Positions 15,685 through 24,419 of a stretch of DNA of 64,000 nt are shown here, in pieces. Both the position numbers and the translations under genes were made by a program. The stretch is taken from positions 372,001 through 436,000 of the forward strand of contig CAWGGJ010000003.1 of the NCBI GenBank assembly GCA_963822175.1. Direction: 5' to 3'. The number at the start of each line of letters is the position of its first letter. The stretch's first letter is position 1. Origin of the DNA: FEB-25 sp963822175. Lineage in GTDB: Bacteria > Chloroflexota > Anaerolineae > Anaerolineales > UBA4823. The notes beneath the pieces are model-generated. The model did no database searches. It was not told the origin of the DNA and saw only the letters and a program-made list of their open reading frames with translations.

Positions 15685-16111
15685 TTTCGATTTCTCCTTG
15701 CTCAGATGTCAATTCATCCACCACCAGGGCAATCTCATCCGCCAATGCCTGTGCCAGCTTCTCCCCACCCTCATTCAGCTCAGCGATCCCCTGGGGTTTG
15801 AACTGCTTATATCGCCGGTAAACATCCAGAACGGCATAATCCCTGGCGACGCACCCTCCGCTTTCCTGCACCATTTTTGTGGCACATGCCAGCTTGCAGC
15901 CATCGATGGTGATGGCTGGATGATTTGCCACCACCGAACGCGCTTCTGCCTCCCCCAAGACCAGTTTCGAAAGGGCTACCAACCGGGTATTTTCGGGGCG
16001 TAGATCCTCGGTAATGTTATATGCTGCTTCACGGCTGACAGTTCCATATGTTTTTCCAATGCCACTACATGGAACGATCACCACCTTTGGTTTTTCAATA
16101 ATTTCGGTCAT
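15677..16111 (-). CDS. DGC-domain cysteine protein (putative zinc-binding), short form
   Basis: This 144-residue paralogue of the downstream DGC protein has VIVPCSGIGKTYG, then ITIDGCKLACATKMVQESGGC, giving four conserved cysteines, and a helical C-terminus. A strong AGGAGG site precedes the ATG at 16111. It starts two bases after the lipoyl-carrier stop and overlaps the next DGC gene by eight bases, so the three are surely co-expressed. Function unknown; the cysteine set would suit binding of Zn, As(III) or a persulfide. Confidence 0.78.
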   Translation of the reverse strand: MTEIIEKPKVVIVPCSGIGKTYGTVSREAAYNITEDLRPENTRLVALSKLVLGEAEARSVVANHPAITIDGCKLACATKMVQESGGCVARDYAVLDVYRRYKQFKPQGIAELNEGGEKLAQALADEIALVVDELTSEQGEIENG

Positions 16112-16113
16112 AC

Positions 16114-16557
16114 TTATTTGACCTCCTGCTCAGCCTCATGCCTGGTTTTTTCAAAATATTCCTGCGGACTCAATAAATTCTTTGGGCCATCATCACCACC
16201 AGCAAGTTCAATTTTTACCAACCAGCCTGCTCCATAGGGGTCCTGGTTGATTACCTCCGGAGCAGTCTCCATTGATGAGTTGACTTCAACCACTTTTCCC
16301 GATACAGGTGAACCCAGGCTGATATTTACCTTGATGGTTTCGATCACCACCAGCTCATCGCCCAAATTAACCAAAGTGCCTGTCGGCTTCACTTCAGCGA
16401 ATGCCACATCACCACTGCGTTGTTGCAGGTAATCAGTGATTCCCACCTCCACATGTCGCTTGCCTGTCTTTACCCACATACCTTCATCGCTATACAGGCG
16501 GTCCGTAGCAACCTTAAATATGAATTTGCCTATTTGAAATTCAAGATACTCAACCAT
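16114..16557 (-). CDS. GcvH-like lipoyl carrier protein
   Basis: The 147-residue product has the glycine-cleavage H-protein fold: GMWVKTGKRHVEVGITDYLQ, then ELVVIETIKVNISLGSPVSG with the presumed lipoylated Lys76, then NQDPYGAGWLVKIEL. No other glycine cleavage genes (gcvT, gcvP) are nearby. The context is arsenic and sulfur genes, so a dedicated carrier is likely, comparable in idea to the lipoate-binding proteins of sulfur oxidation. Dihydrolipoyl groups bind As(III) tightly, which would give such a carrier a reason to sit in an ArsR-headed operon. It starts 38 bases after the radical SAM gene with an AAAGGTGAAGG site. Confidence 0.8.
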   Translation of the reverse strand: MVEYLEFQIGKFIFKVATDRLYSDEGMWVKTGKRHVEVGITDYLQQRSGDVAFAEVKPTGTLVNLGDELVVIETIKVNISLGSPVSGKVVEVNSSMETAPEVINQDPYGAGWLVKIELAGGDDGPKNLLSPQEYFEKTRHEAEQEVK

Positions 16558-16595
16558 TTAATACCTTCACCTTTTTCTCCAGTAAAAATCAATGA

Positions 16596-17855
16596 TCACG
16601 GACATTGGATCAAGCCCTGCGCCCATAAACAGCCACCACAAGCGGGAGCAGTGTTACCAAAGCAATCCTCCTGGTTTTCATCTGCCATTTCACAGCTGTT
16701 GCAAAACGTACAGGGTGAAAAATCAAATACCTGCAATCGCTGTCGAAGGGCAGCATAAGCAGCACCGTTCCACAGATCAGCGAGGCTTCTATCGGATATA
16801 TTCCCAAAGGAATAGGCACGCGAACGGCGTATTCGTTTTCCCAGGTAGCTATCATAGGTGTGAAGTAATGGCAGGCAAGGCGAGATTTCACCATCCCAAC
16901 GGATGGAAGTGCTCCCCTTGCTTATGAAGGGGCAGCGGTTGATCGTTTGACCGACCTGGTTCCCTGCCAGCAGAAAACGAAAATTGCTCTGTAAAGCTTG
17001 ACGATAGGCGTCCTGGATAAGGGTTAAATCCTCTGTGTATTGAAAATTGGTTGCAGTGGCTTTGTAGTTCGACTGATGAGTCCCATCGATCAGTGTCCGC
17101 TCATAGATCACCTCTTCCCTCAATTCTGGTGTATACGCCAGGACGTTGCTGATCGAGAAGAGTTCAATTCCTTTTTCCTCACCCATGCTGATCAATTCTG
17201 GTAGCTCATGAATATTCCGTTTCATGGCAACACAAGCGATCCCAACTTGTGGTTTGGTCTTGTTTCCCCGCTCCCGAATTCGTAACAGTAAATCAAGGTT
17301 GTTCAGCACCGTGGGGAGTGATGCACCTAGGCGTACATCCGCATAGCTTTCAGGAGTGACCCCATCGATAGATATCCATAGCACGTCCAACCCGATATCT
17401 ACCAGTTGTTCGGAGAATTGTTCTGTAAGCAGAATGCCATTGGTGATCAATTCGACAGGACAGCCTGAGTTCTTTGCTATTCGTATCATCTCGATTAAAT
17501 TTGGATGGACGAGAGGCTCACCAAAACCACCCAGGAATATTGTTGGTAGGGGTGAAAATGCGTTGAGTCCACTCAAGATCCGTTCGAACACTTCCCATCG
17601 CATCACGCCTAAGGGTTCATCCCATACATTGCGAATACAGGTCCGGCATTCCAGATTACATTGATTGGTAGGTTCAATATATACCCTGGCAAGGTGATCG
17701 CTCGAATTTTGAAGCTCAGTTTCATTCTCGCCTACATCGATCCGCATCTCCGCCACATGGGTCGAAGATTCATTTTCCCAGGTTTCATTCGGGAATTTCA
17801 AATTACCTTCCTTATCAACAACTGCAAAGCGGGTTGGATTGAATTTCAAAGCCAT
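16596..17855 (-). CDS. Radical SAM/SPASM domain protein
   Basis: The 419-residue enzyme has C66-NLE-C70-RT-C73 in EPTNQCNLECRTCIRN for the SAM-binding 4Fe-4S cluster, a GGFGEPLVHP segment and ISIDGVTPESY in the barrel. A SPASM-type cysteine-rich end from about residue 310 (RCPF..., SPCLPLL, CTFCNSC, DCFGN, CGGC) would hold two more clusters. It resembles maturases of the kind that modify peptides or tungsten oxidoreductases, but no AOR-type enzyme or precursor peptide is nearby. In this place it may modify the lipoyl carrier or its cargo. The start at 17855 has AAGGA upstream; arsR ends 33 bases before it. Confidence 0.8.
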   Translation of the reverse strand: MALKFNPTRFAVVDKEGNLKFPNETWENESSTHVAEMRIDVGENETELQNSSDHLARVYIEPTNQCNLECRTCIRNVWDEPLGVMRWEVFERILSGLNAFSPLPTIFLGGFGEPLVHPNLIEMIRIAKNSGCPVELITNGILLTEQFSEQLVDIGLDVLWISIDGVTPESYADVRLGASLPTVLNNLDLLLRIRERGNKTKPQVGIACVAMKRNIHELPELISMGEEKGIELFSISNVLAYTPELREEVIYERTLIDGTHQSNYKATATNFQYTEDLTLIQDAYRQALQSNFRFLLAGNQVGQTINRCPFISKGSTSIRWDGEISPCLPLLHTYDSYLGKRIRRSRAYSFGNISDRSLADLWNGAAYAALRQRLQVFDFSPCTFCNSCEMADENQEDCFGNTAPACGGCLWAQGLIQCP

Positions 17856-17888
17856 TAATCCTTGATCACTACACCCTCTGCCACAAGA

Positions 17889-18218
17889 TTACACTTCGGG
17901 CAGGGGCAATCTTTCACCTTTAACTTGACTCACCGGATTGGATTCAGCCCCACTCACCTGGATCGCAAAATCCATCAGGTCGTACACCTCAGGCTTGGTA
18001 ACCCGGTAAAAAATTCGCGCTCCCTCACGCCTGTCTTCAACTAATCCGGCATCCCGCAGCACCATTAAATGCTGTGAGATATATGCCTGGCGGTAGCCTA
18101 AAACAGCTTCTAAATGACACACACATTGTTCACCGTCACGCAGGATTTCAAGGATGGCGATCCTTGAAGGATGCATGAGCGCTTTGAATAGATTTGCAGG
18201 AGCATTGATTTCGGACAT
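17889..18218 (-). CDS. arsR: ArsR-family metalloregulator
   Basis: The 109-residue winged-helix repressor has HPSRIAILEILRDGEQCVCHL, with the Cys32-x-Cys34 pair at the alpha-3 metal site of arsenite- or cadmium-type ArsR proteins. The recognition helix follows (YRQAYISQHLMVLRDAGLV). It would leave DNA on binding As(III). It heads the minus-strand run that includes arsC and acr3. No Shine-Dalgarno site precedes the ATG; a TATAAA hexamer lies five bases upstream, so the message may be leaderless. A perfect inverted repeat 25 bases upstream is its probable operator. Confidence 0.92.
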   Translation of the reverse strand: MSEINAPANLFKALMHPSRIAILEILRDGEQCVCHLEAVLGYRQAYISQHLMVLRDAGLVEDRREGARIFYRVTKPEVYDLMDFAIQVSGAESNPVSQVKGERLPLPEV

Positions 18219-18242
18219 AGTGTTTTATATTCTTTATATTTC

Positions 18243-18272
18243 AAAATATATTCAGAATATTGAATATATTTT
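18243..18272. promoter_or_regulatory. ArsR operator: perfect inverted repeat with 12-base arms
   Basis: AAAATATATTCA (18243-18254) and TGAATATATTTT (18261-18272) are exact reverse complements separated by six bases. On the minus strand a possible -35 (TTGTAA, 18282-18277) and -10 (TATTCT, 18259-18254) with a 17-base spacer bracket one arm, so a bound dimer would block the arsR promoter. The repeat is 25 bases upstream of arsR and 98 bases before the HAD gene on the other strand. Confidence 0.8.
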
Positions 18273-18369
18273 ATCTTTACAAAATATCCATAACAAGGCA
18301 ATCTATCACCATGATGGCATGACATGCATCACCAAACCTTCTCGCTCCCCGGGTGGTAGAATTGTGCCC

Positions 18370-19020
18370 ATGTCTGTGCTTCGAGCTGTTTTATGGGATA
18401 TGGATGGTGTCCTGGCTGATACCAGCCAGCTGCATTTCGAAACCTGGGAGAAGGTCTTGATTGAACAAGGTATTCCCTTCGACAGGCAGAAATTCCACCT
18501 GATCTACGGCTTAAAGAACCGTGACCTGTTGCCATTCCTGGCTAACAAGCCATTGGAACCTCAATGGATCGATTGGATATCAGACCAGAAAGAGTTGGCC
18601 TTCAGAAAAGCCCTTCCAGGTCTCCTGCCTCTACCAGGGGTGTTGGACTGGTTGCAACGTTTCCGTTTGTTGAGCTGGAAACAGGCAGTGGCTTCATCAG
18701 CCCCACCCGAGAATGTGGAAGAATTGGTGGATGTGTTGGGAATCCGCGATTACTTTGATGCCCTGGTGACCCCGGGCGATCTTCCAGGAAAACCTGACCC
18801 CGCAGTCTTCCTCAAAGCCTCACAACAACTGGAAATCCCTGCTCAGTCCTGCATCGTCATCGAGGATTCCATACCTGGCATCGAAGCTGCCATAAAAGCC
18901 GGTATGCGTTGTATTGCCGTAACCACCACAAATCCGCCTGATGCTCTCACACAGGCAGATATTATCGTGGAATCAATGGCTCAATTAACCATCGCGCAGG
19001 TTGAATCTCTGATCAGGTAA
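18370..19020 (+). CDS. HAD-superfamily hydrolase, beta-phosphoglucomutase/phosphatase-like
   Basis: The 216-residue protein has all four HAD motifs: DMDGVLAD (motif I, nucleophile Asp), SSAPPEN (motif II), GKPDPAVFL (motif III Lys) and VIEDSIPGIEAA (motif IV). The helical cap between motifs I and II places it in subfamily IA. The substrate is probably a small sugar phosphate. The ATG at 18370 is chosen because the motif I strand starts four residues later; a longer frame runs through the ars control region. There is no Shine-Dalgarno site, but TAGAAT lies seven bases upstream, as expected for a leaderless message. Confidence 0.85.
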   Translation: MSVLRAVLWDMDGVLADTSQLHFETWEKVLIEQGIPFDRQKFHLIYGLKNRDLLPFLANKPLEPQWIDWISDQKELAFRKALPGLLPLPGVLDWLQRFRLLSWKQAVASSAPPENVEELVDVLGIRDYFDALVTPGDLPGKPDPAVFLKASQQLEIPAQSCIVIEDSIPGIEAAIKAGMRCIAVTTTNPPDALTQADIIVESMAQLTIAQVESLIR

Positions 19021-19039
19021 GTGTGTTAATCCTCTAGCT

Positions 19040-20155
19040 TTAATCGCCGAAACAAATCCCCATATCCCGTGCAGTCAACATTATATCTGAATTAAGCGGC
19101 ACAGTTTTCATCCGTTTGGTAGCTGCTTCCAGGGGTACATATTTAACCACCGGTGGATCGAGCGCCACCATGATACCCTTCTGACCTTCCGCAATCGCTC
19201 GTACAGCCGCTGCACCAAATCGCTGGGCAATTAACCGGTCAAACCGGGTGGGAGAACCACCCCTCAACAGGTGACCCAACACCACTAAACGGGTTTCCTT
19301 GCCTGTCAGCTCCTGTAACTCCTCAGATACTTTCTCACCGCAGCCACCCAATCGCTCAGCTCTTCCTGTTTCGCGGCTTATAATTGATGTCATTCCTCCC
19401 TTCGGCTTTGCCCCCTCAGCCACCACGACGATGGAGAACAGGCTTCCCCGTTCCTCCCGGTCTCGGATCTTATCGGCTACTTTCTTCAAATCATATGGGA
19501 TTTCCGGGATGAGGATTACATCCGCTGAGCCTGCCACTCCGCTTTCCAATGCGATCCAGCCTGCATAGCGCCCCATCACTTCCATCACGATGATCCGATT
19601 ATGCGATGCGGCTGTGGTATGTAAACGGTCCAGGCAGTCCACGGTGAATGCACAGGCAGTGTCAAAACCAAAGGTTATCACGGTTTTCTCAAGATCATTG
19701 TCGATTGTCTTGGGTACACCTACCACCCATAACCCTTTCTTTGCCAACTCGTTTGCAATAGCCATCGAGCCGTCTCCACCCACCGAGATGACTGCATCAA
19801 TCTGGTGTAGCCTGAAGGCGCGTAACAGCTCATCCGAGCGATCTATTTCAATAACTGTATCATCCGGTCCCTTGATCGGGTACTTCAGTGGATTACCGCG
19901 ATTGGTGGTGCCAATGATTGTTCCTCCCAGGTGAGTGATACCGCGGACTCGCTCGCGCGTCAGCCTGATCAATCCGCCTTCAAGATACTGTTCGGGCATT
20001 AGCAGGCCATTATAACCATCACGTATTCCGTACACTTCCCAACCCCGGTTGATAGCTGATAGCACCGCTGCACGGATAACTGCATTCAAGCCCGGAGCAT
20101 CACCCCCACCTGTTGAGATTGCGATTCGCTTGATTGTATTCGTTGATTGTGCCAA
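19040..20155 (-). CDS. pfkA: 6-phosphofructokinase, mixed donor signature
   Basis: The 371-residue glycolytic enzyme phosphorylates fructose 6-phosphate. The substrate motifs ISTGGGDAPGLN, PKTIDND and MGRYAGWIAL are present. The donor-site residues are mixed: Gly129 in GGDGS (ATP type) and Lys149 in PKTIDND (pyrophosphate type). This combination occurs in both ATP- and PPi-using members of the actinobacterial-type group, so the donor cannot be named. The start codon is a TTG at 20155, supported by an AAAGGAGG site at good spacing. A TATAAT near 20195-20200 is a likely -10. It converges with the HAD gene 19 bases away. Confidence 0.93.
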   Translation of the reverse strand: MAQSTNTIKRIAISTGGGDAPGLNAVIRAAVLSAINRGWEVYGIRDGYNGLLMPEQYLEGGLIRLTRERVRGITHLGGTIIGTTNRGNPLKYPIKGPDDTVIEIDRSDELLRAFRLHQIDAVISVGGDGSMAIANELAKKGLWVVGVPKTIDNDLEKTVITFGFDTACAFTVDCLDRLHTTAASHNRIIVMEVMGRYAGWIALESGVAGSADVILIPEIPYDLKKVADKIRDREERGSLFSIVVVAEGAKPKGGMTSIISRETGRAERLGGCGEKVSEELQELTGKETRLVVLGHLLRGGSPTRFDRLIAQRFGAAAVRAIAEGQKGIMVALDPPVVKYVPLEAATKRMKTVPLNSDIMLTARDMGICFGD

Positions 20156-20427
20156 GATTACCTCCTTTGCTGTTCATCCGAACGTTTCACAGGCTAATTA
20201 TATACTCGTTATACAGTGATATGTTGCTTTTTAAAATAATTCCATTGGAGATAATTCAGTAAACCAAAATGTGATTATTCTGTCAGGTGTCATTCATCAT
20301 GCAAGTACTTTCATCTACTTTTTCACTTGGTTATGCTAAAAATTGTCGGCGCAAATAGATAATATAGATACCATTTTCGAAAATATCCTATCCTGATAAC
20401 TTGTGAAACCGATTTATAAAACCAGCT

Positions 20428-21618
20428 CTATGGGATTCCTAATATTTCTTCTGTGATCTTTGTTTCAAGCGAAGTGAGAGGATTATACGCGACTGTCATC
20501 GTATTCGTTAATAATACGATTCCATATCCTTCACCTGGGTAATAGGACAAAAGTGTAATAAATCCTGTAGGAATCCCCCCTGCGTGTGATATTACGATGC
20601 TGTCATTAATTTTAGAAATTTCTAGACCAAATCCATATCCGGTCTGAATTCCATCAGGAAGTTCTGTGGGGGTTATCATCATCTGATAGGATTCCTGACT
20701 GACAACTCGGCCAGTTGCTAATGCCGCCTGCCATTCCAACAAATCTTTTGCTGTACTGCATAAATCTCCGGCTCCGTAAGCAAAACTTGGGTTTACAACA
20801 GCAGCTATCTCAGGTTCACTCCCCCATGCCTTAATCCGGTATCCCTGCGCAAGGCCTTCGGTTACATCAATACATGGGCGGGTATGCTCCAATCCCAAAG
20901 GAACAAGGATATTACTAACAAGGTAATCACCATAGTCTATCCCGGTAATTTGCTTGATGATCATCCCCAACAGAAAATATCCCCTGTTACTATATTCCCA
21001 TCTTGTTCCTGGTTCATAATCTACCATATTCAACCTGGTGAACTTAACCATCAATTCTTCCGGAGTATAGTACTGCGATAGGTCGAATCCGATTGAGTCA
21101 GGAGAATAATTAGGAATGCCACCAGTATGGGTTAATAACTGGCGTATGGTCACATTTTTCCATGTCTGAGGGATATCGGTTAGGTATTGTGAGATGGGGT
21201 CATCCAATCCCAAGACACCCTGCTCGAATAAATGCATGATACCAGCGGCAGTGAACTGTTTGCTGACTGAACCGAGCATATAGACTGTATCACCACCGGC
21301 TGTTATTTGGTTCTCCTTATCTGCATATCCGTAACCTGTTATATATGTTATTTGATCATCATAGCGTATGCCGAGTGTTATCCCGATAAGAGAAGATTGT
21401 GCCATTGTGTCTATCACTAGCTTTTCTATGGCGAGCTCCAATCCAGGGGTAATTTTAGGTTCTGGAGATGGTGTTATCTCTATATGATTTTGAATAATTT
21501 CATTCACGGTTTCGGTCTTGGTTTGAAAAATCCTCGTGGGAGAAGAAACACTGGATGAGTCACATCCAGTTATCAGATAAAAATATATAATGAATACTAG
21601 TAACCTTTTGTATTTCAT
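20428..21618 (-). CDS. Beta-lactamase-fold serine hydrolase lipoprotein (class C/PBP4-like)
   Basis: The 396-residue protein has a lipobox at its N-terminus (FYLITGC), a linker to about residue 60, and then a serine beta-lactamase/transpeptidase domain. The catalytic SxxK is in MLGSVSKQFTAAG, the YxN in WEYSNRGYFL and the HxG in VISHAGGIPTG. Proteins of this group include esterases, D-amino peptidases and penicillin-binding proteins; nothing here shows which. It would be anchored outside the membrane. No good ribosome site precedes 21618. The coding region seems richer in A and T than its neighbours, which may mean transfer, but I have not counted it. Confidence 0.85.
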   Translation of the reverse strand: MKYKRLLVFIIYFYLITGCDSSSVSSPTRIFQTKTETVNEIIQNHIEITPSPEPKITPGLELAIEKLVIDTMAQSSLIGITLGIRYDDQITYITGYGYADKENQITAGGDTVYMLGSVSKQFTAAGIMHLFEQGVLGLDDPISQYLTDIPQTWKNVTIRQLLTHTGGIPNYSPDSIGFDLSQYYTPEELMVKFTRLNMVDYEPGTRWEYSNRGYFLLGMIIKQITGIDYGDYLVSNILVPLGLEHTRPCIDVTEGLAQGYRIKAWGSEPEIAAVVNPSFAYGAGDLCSTAKDLLEWQAALATGRVVSQESYQMMITPTELPDGIQTGYGFGLEISKINDSIVISHAGGIPTGFITLLSYYPGEGYGIVLLTNTMTVAYNPLTSLETKITEEILGIP

Positions 21619-21852
21619 ATGATAATTAATTCATCCTGGCTAAAATGAAAGCATCTCCTACCGCAAATCCATATGTTTCCAGGTTAATATCCTATCACCA
21701 AATATTATTTCCAGGTAAGTCCATCATCAACCTCCTATCCTACACCATGTTAAAATTGAAACCATTTCAGTAAAGACAGCGTCTTAAGCAAAGCATTCCC
21801 ATGCGGCATAAATTGGTCTTTGCCTTTAGAATCAGCTTCCTCGGAGATGATT

Positions 21853-22542
21853 ATGAGTACTAAATCACTTATGGTTTTATTCCTATTGGTGAGCCTGCTA
21901 TCTGCATGCAACCTGACCAGCTCAAGCCAGACCGAAGCCTCGCCAACAATTCCACCAACACCCCTCCCATTTCCAACTCTCATTCCACCCACATCCCTCC
22001 CCACAGAAGATGTGAACCTCCCTTCCGCCACACCATCCTCAACGAACCAGGTGGTGCTTGACCGTGCCAGCCAGGTGGTTCAAACGCTCAAAAACCAGGA
22101 TATGCTTGCCTTATCCAGTTTTATTCACCCCATTGATGGGGTTCGCTTTTCTCCCTACGCCTATGCGCAGGATTCTGACCAGGTTTTTTCTGCTGAGCAG
22201 GTTGCTGGAATTATGGCTGATAGCCGCGTCTATGATTGGGGGCACTATGCGGGGACAGGTGAACCTATCCAGCTGAGTTTCCCTGAATATTACTCAAAAT
22301 TTATTTATGATGTGGATTTTGCCAATGCACCCCAGGTATCACTAAATCATCGATTGAGCACTGGCAATTCCATCGATAACAGCGCTGAATTTTACCCTGG
22401 TGCGATGATCGTTGAGTATTTCTTCCCAGGCTTCGATCCACAATACGGTGGTATGGATTGGCGCAGTCTTCGCCTGGTATTTTCCGATTATGACGGCACC
22501 TGGTATCTTGCGGGCCTCATCCACGATGAGTGGACCCCTTGA
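21853..22542 (+). CDS. Lipoprotein of unknown function
   Basis: The product (229 residues from the ATG at 21853) has a clear type II signal (LMVLFLLVSLLSAC) and a Pro/Thr/Ser-rich linker (PTIPPTPLPFPTLIPPTSLP). A soluble domain starts near residue 70 (QVVQTLKNQDMLALSSFIHP) and ends in LRLVFSDYDGTWYLAGLIHDEW. That closing pattern is seen in many small NTF2-like or DUF4440-like extracytoplasmic domains, but I do not recognise the family. A CGGAG site seven bases before 21853 decides the start over the ATG at 21847. The dimethylargininase-like gene follows 34 bases later. Confidence 0.7.
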   Translation: MSTKSLMVLFLLVSLLSACNLTSSSQTEASPTIPPTPLPFPTLIPPTSLPTEDVNLPSATPSSTNQVVLDRASQVVQTLKNQDMLALSSFIHPIDGVRFSPYAYAQDSDQVFSAEQVAGIMADSRVYDWGHYAGTGEPIQLSFPEYYSKFIYDVDFANAPQVSLNHRLSTGNSIDNSAEFYPGAMIVEYFFPGFDPQYGGMDWRSLRLVFSDYDGTWYLAGLIHDEWTP

Positions 22543-22576
22543 TGCCTGGACTGCATTAATCGTTTACAATAGATCC

Positions 22577-23335
22577 ATGTTCATACATGCCATCACCCGT
22601 CTTCCTGGCGAGAATTTCGCCGATGGATTGACCACTTCCACCCTGGGTCGTCCCAGTTATCCACTCATTCAACAGCAGCACCAGGCATATCGGCAGGCTT
22701 TGCAGAGCTTGGGGCTGGATGTCATCGTCCTTCCCGCTGAGCAAGAGTTTCCGGATGCATATTTCGTCGAAGACCCAGCCATCGTCACTCCACGCATCGC
22801 AATAATAACCCGGCCTGGTGCACCTACGCGTCAGGGGGAGGAAATCACCCTGGAACCGGTATTAAAGCAGTATCGTCCTGTGTTCCATATTCACTCACCG
22901 GGGACCGTGGAAGGTGGAGACATACTTATGGTTGAGAACCACTTTTTCATCGGTTTATCTGATCGCACCAATCACGCTGGTGCTTCACAGTTGGCAGATT
23001 TCCTGGCTGCTGCTGGCCATTCCTCCACTATTGTCCCGGTGGCAGCAGGCTTGCACTTGAAGTCGAGTGTCAATTATGTCGGGAAAAACACACTCCTGAT
23101 CACAAATCAATTGGACGATCATCCTGCTTTTGCCAGTTATGAAAAAATACTGCTCGACCAGGACGAGGAGTATGCTGCGAATACACTTTGGGTCAATGAC
23201 ACGCTGTTGACACCCAGGGGGTTCCCAAAAACCTATGGCAGGCTCACTAGTCTAAAAATGCCCATCATTGAATTGGATGTAAGCGAAGTCCAAAAGATGG
23301 ATGGCGGCCTGACCTGTATGTCTTTGAGGTTTTAA
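22577..23335 (+). CDS. Dimethylargininase-like amidinohydrolase (DDAH family)
   Basis: The 252-residue product has the guanidine-modifying fold residues: Glu and Asp in AYFVEDPA, the VEGGDIL loop, His in AAGLHLKSSVNYV and the catalytic Cys in MDGGLTCMSLRF at the C-terminus. Family members hydrolyse N-methylated arginine or arginine to citrulline plus an amine or ammonia. A link to methylamine use in the MttB operon downstream on the other strand is possible but speculative. There is no Shine-Dalgarno site; TACAAT sits six bases before the ATG, suggesting a leaderless message. Longer in-frame starts overlap the lipoprotein gene. Confidence 0.85.
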   Translation: MFIHAITRLPGENFADGLTTSTLGRPSYPLIQQQHQAYRQALQSLGLDVIVLPAEQEFPDAYFVEDPAIVTPRIAIITRPGAPTRQGEEITLEPVLKQYRPVFHIHSPGTVEGGDILMVENHFFIGLSDRTNHAGASQLADFLAAAGHSSTIVPVAAGLHLKSSVNYVGKNTLLITNQLDDHPAFASYEKILLDQDEEYAANTLWVNDTLLTPRGFPKTYGRLTSLKMPIIELDVSEVQKMDGGLTCMSLRF

Positions 23336-23531
23336 CCCATAACAGAATCCCACCGTGTTAATATTACTCCCGTATCACCGATAAATCCCTTAATTGGATC
23401 GATGGTATCCAACCTTCCTTCAACTCCCTGCTCCTGCTCGAGCTTAAACAGCTGAGCTGGTTCCCTGGTTGGGTGCCTGAAGGAGATATGTCTTTTAAAT
23501 TACAAGCCGATCCTGTGTTTGTAGGAAGGTG

Positions 23532-24383
23532 TTACTTCTCTTCCAACGGGTGAGCCCGGCAATACTTCACATACCTTACTGCAAAGGCATCTTTCCCACG
23601 CAGAAGGTCCACTGCCCTCAGCACCCGGGTGAACTTGATCGGGTCTGTGATCGCACAGGTTGCGCCTTCCCCGATGGTCAATGCCAGGAAGGCTGCATTG
23701 ACCGTATCCCGTTCGGGTAAGCCAAAGGATACATTGCTTGCGCCCACGTTGATGTTGACTTCAAATTCGCGCCGCACCCGCTCGATCGTCTCTAGCGTGA
23801 CCATTCCAGCCAGGCTTTCAGCTCCCACGGTCAATACCAGCGGGTCAATGATCACATCCTCTGCGGGTATACCCTGTTTGGCTGCAGCTTCCAGGATCCT
23901 GCCGGCAATTTTCACTCGCCCCTCCGCATCCTTGGGGATGCCCTGCTCATCCATGGTCAAACCAATCACAGCACCCCCTCGCTCTCTCACCAGGGGTAAT
24001 ATCGCCTGGAGCGATTCCTGCTTGCCGTTCACCGAGTTCACCAGCGGTTTGCCTGGAGTTATCGCCAGTGCAGCTGCCAGGGCTTTAGGATTTGGTGAAT
24101 CCAGGCAGAATGGGATGTCAAATGCCTCCGCCAGCATCTTGACCACGGCTGGCAGTAAGCTTTCTTCATCTGCACCCGGCACGCCTACGTTCACATCCAA
24201 TAGGTCAGCCCCCGCAGTGATCTGGTTGATAGCCAGCTCTTTGACATAATCAAGGTTTCCCTCCAGCAATGCAGCTGCTAATTTTTTCCGCCCAGTCGGG
24301 TTTATTTTTTCCCCAATGATGGTAAAGACACCCTCACTATCAATTTTCACTTGTTTTGTTTTTCCACACACCAATGTTTGCAT
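23532..24383 (-). CDS. Methyltetrahydrofolate:corrinoid methyltransferase (MtgA/AcsE-like)
   Basis: The 283-residue protein is a pterin-binding TIM barrel of the DHPS/MetH/AcsE family. It shows FTIIGEKINPTGRKKLA at the start, ITAGADLLDVNVGVPG and NINVGASNVSFGLPERD, where the Asn of SNVSFG contacts N5 of the folate in AcsE-type enzymes. It would move a methyl group between a corrinoid protein and tetrahydrofolate. It is the last gene of the operon with four MttB-family genes, so in demethylation it would place the methyl group on folate. A CAGGAG site precedes the ATG at 24383. Confidence 0.88.
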   Translation of the reverse strand: MQTLVCGKTKQVKIDSEGVFTIIGEKINPTGRKKLAAALLEGNLDYVKELAINQITAGADLLDVNVGVPGADEESLLPAVVKMLAEAFDIPFCLDSPNPKALAAALAITPGKPLVNSVNGKQESLQAILPLVRERGGAVIGLTMDEQGIPKDAEGRVKIAGRILEAAAKQGIPAEDVIIDPLVLTVGAESLAGMVTLETIERVRREFEVNINVGASNVSFGLPERDTVNAAFLALTIGEGATCAITDPIKFTRVLRAVDLLRGKDAFAVRYVKYCRAHPLEEK

Positions 24384-24419
24384 CTATCACTCCTGAATAA
24401 AATAGAAAATATGTCTGTG

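Noticed and set aside
16114..16557. Glycine cleavage system assignment for the lipoyl protein
   Set aside because: No gcvT or gcvP is nearby and the neighbours are arsenic and cysteine-rich proteins, so a dedicated carrier fits better.
23340..23551. Plus-strand open stretch after the dimethylargininase-like gene, possibly a decayed gene
   Set aside because: About 60 codons without stop but no start, no ribosome site and no recognisable family; chance cannot be excluded.
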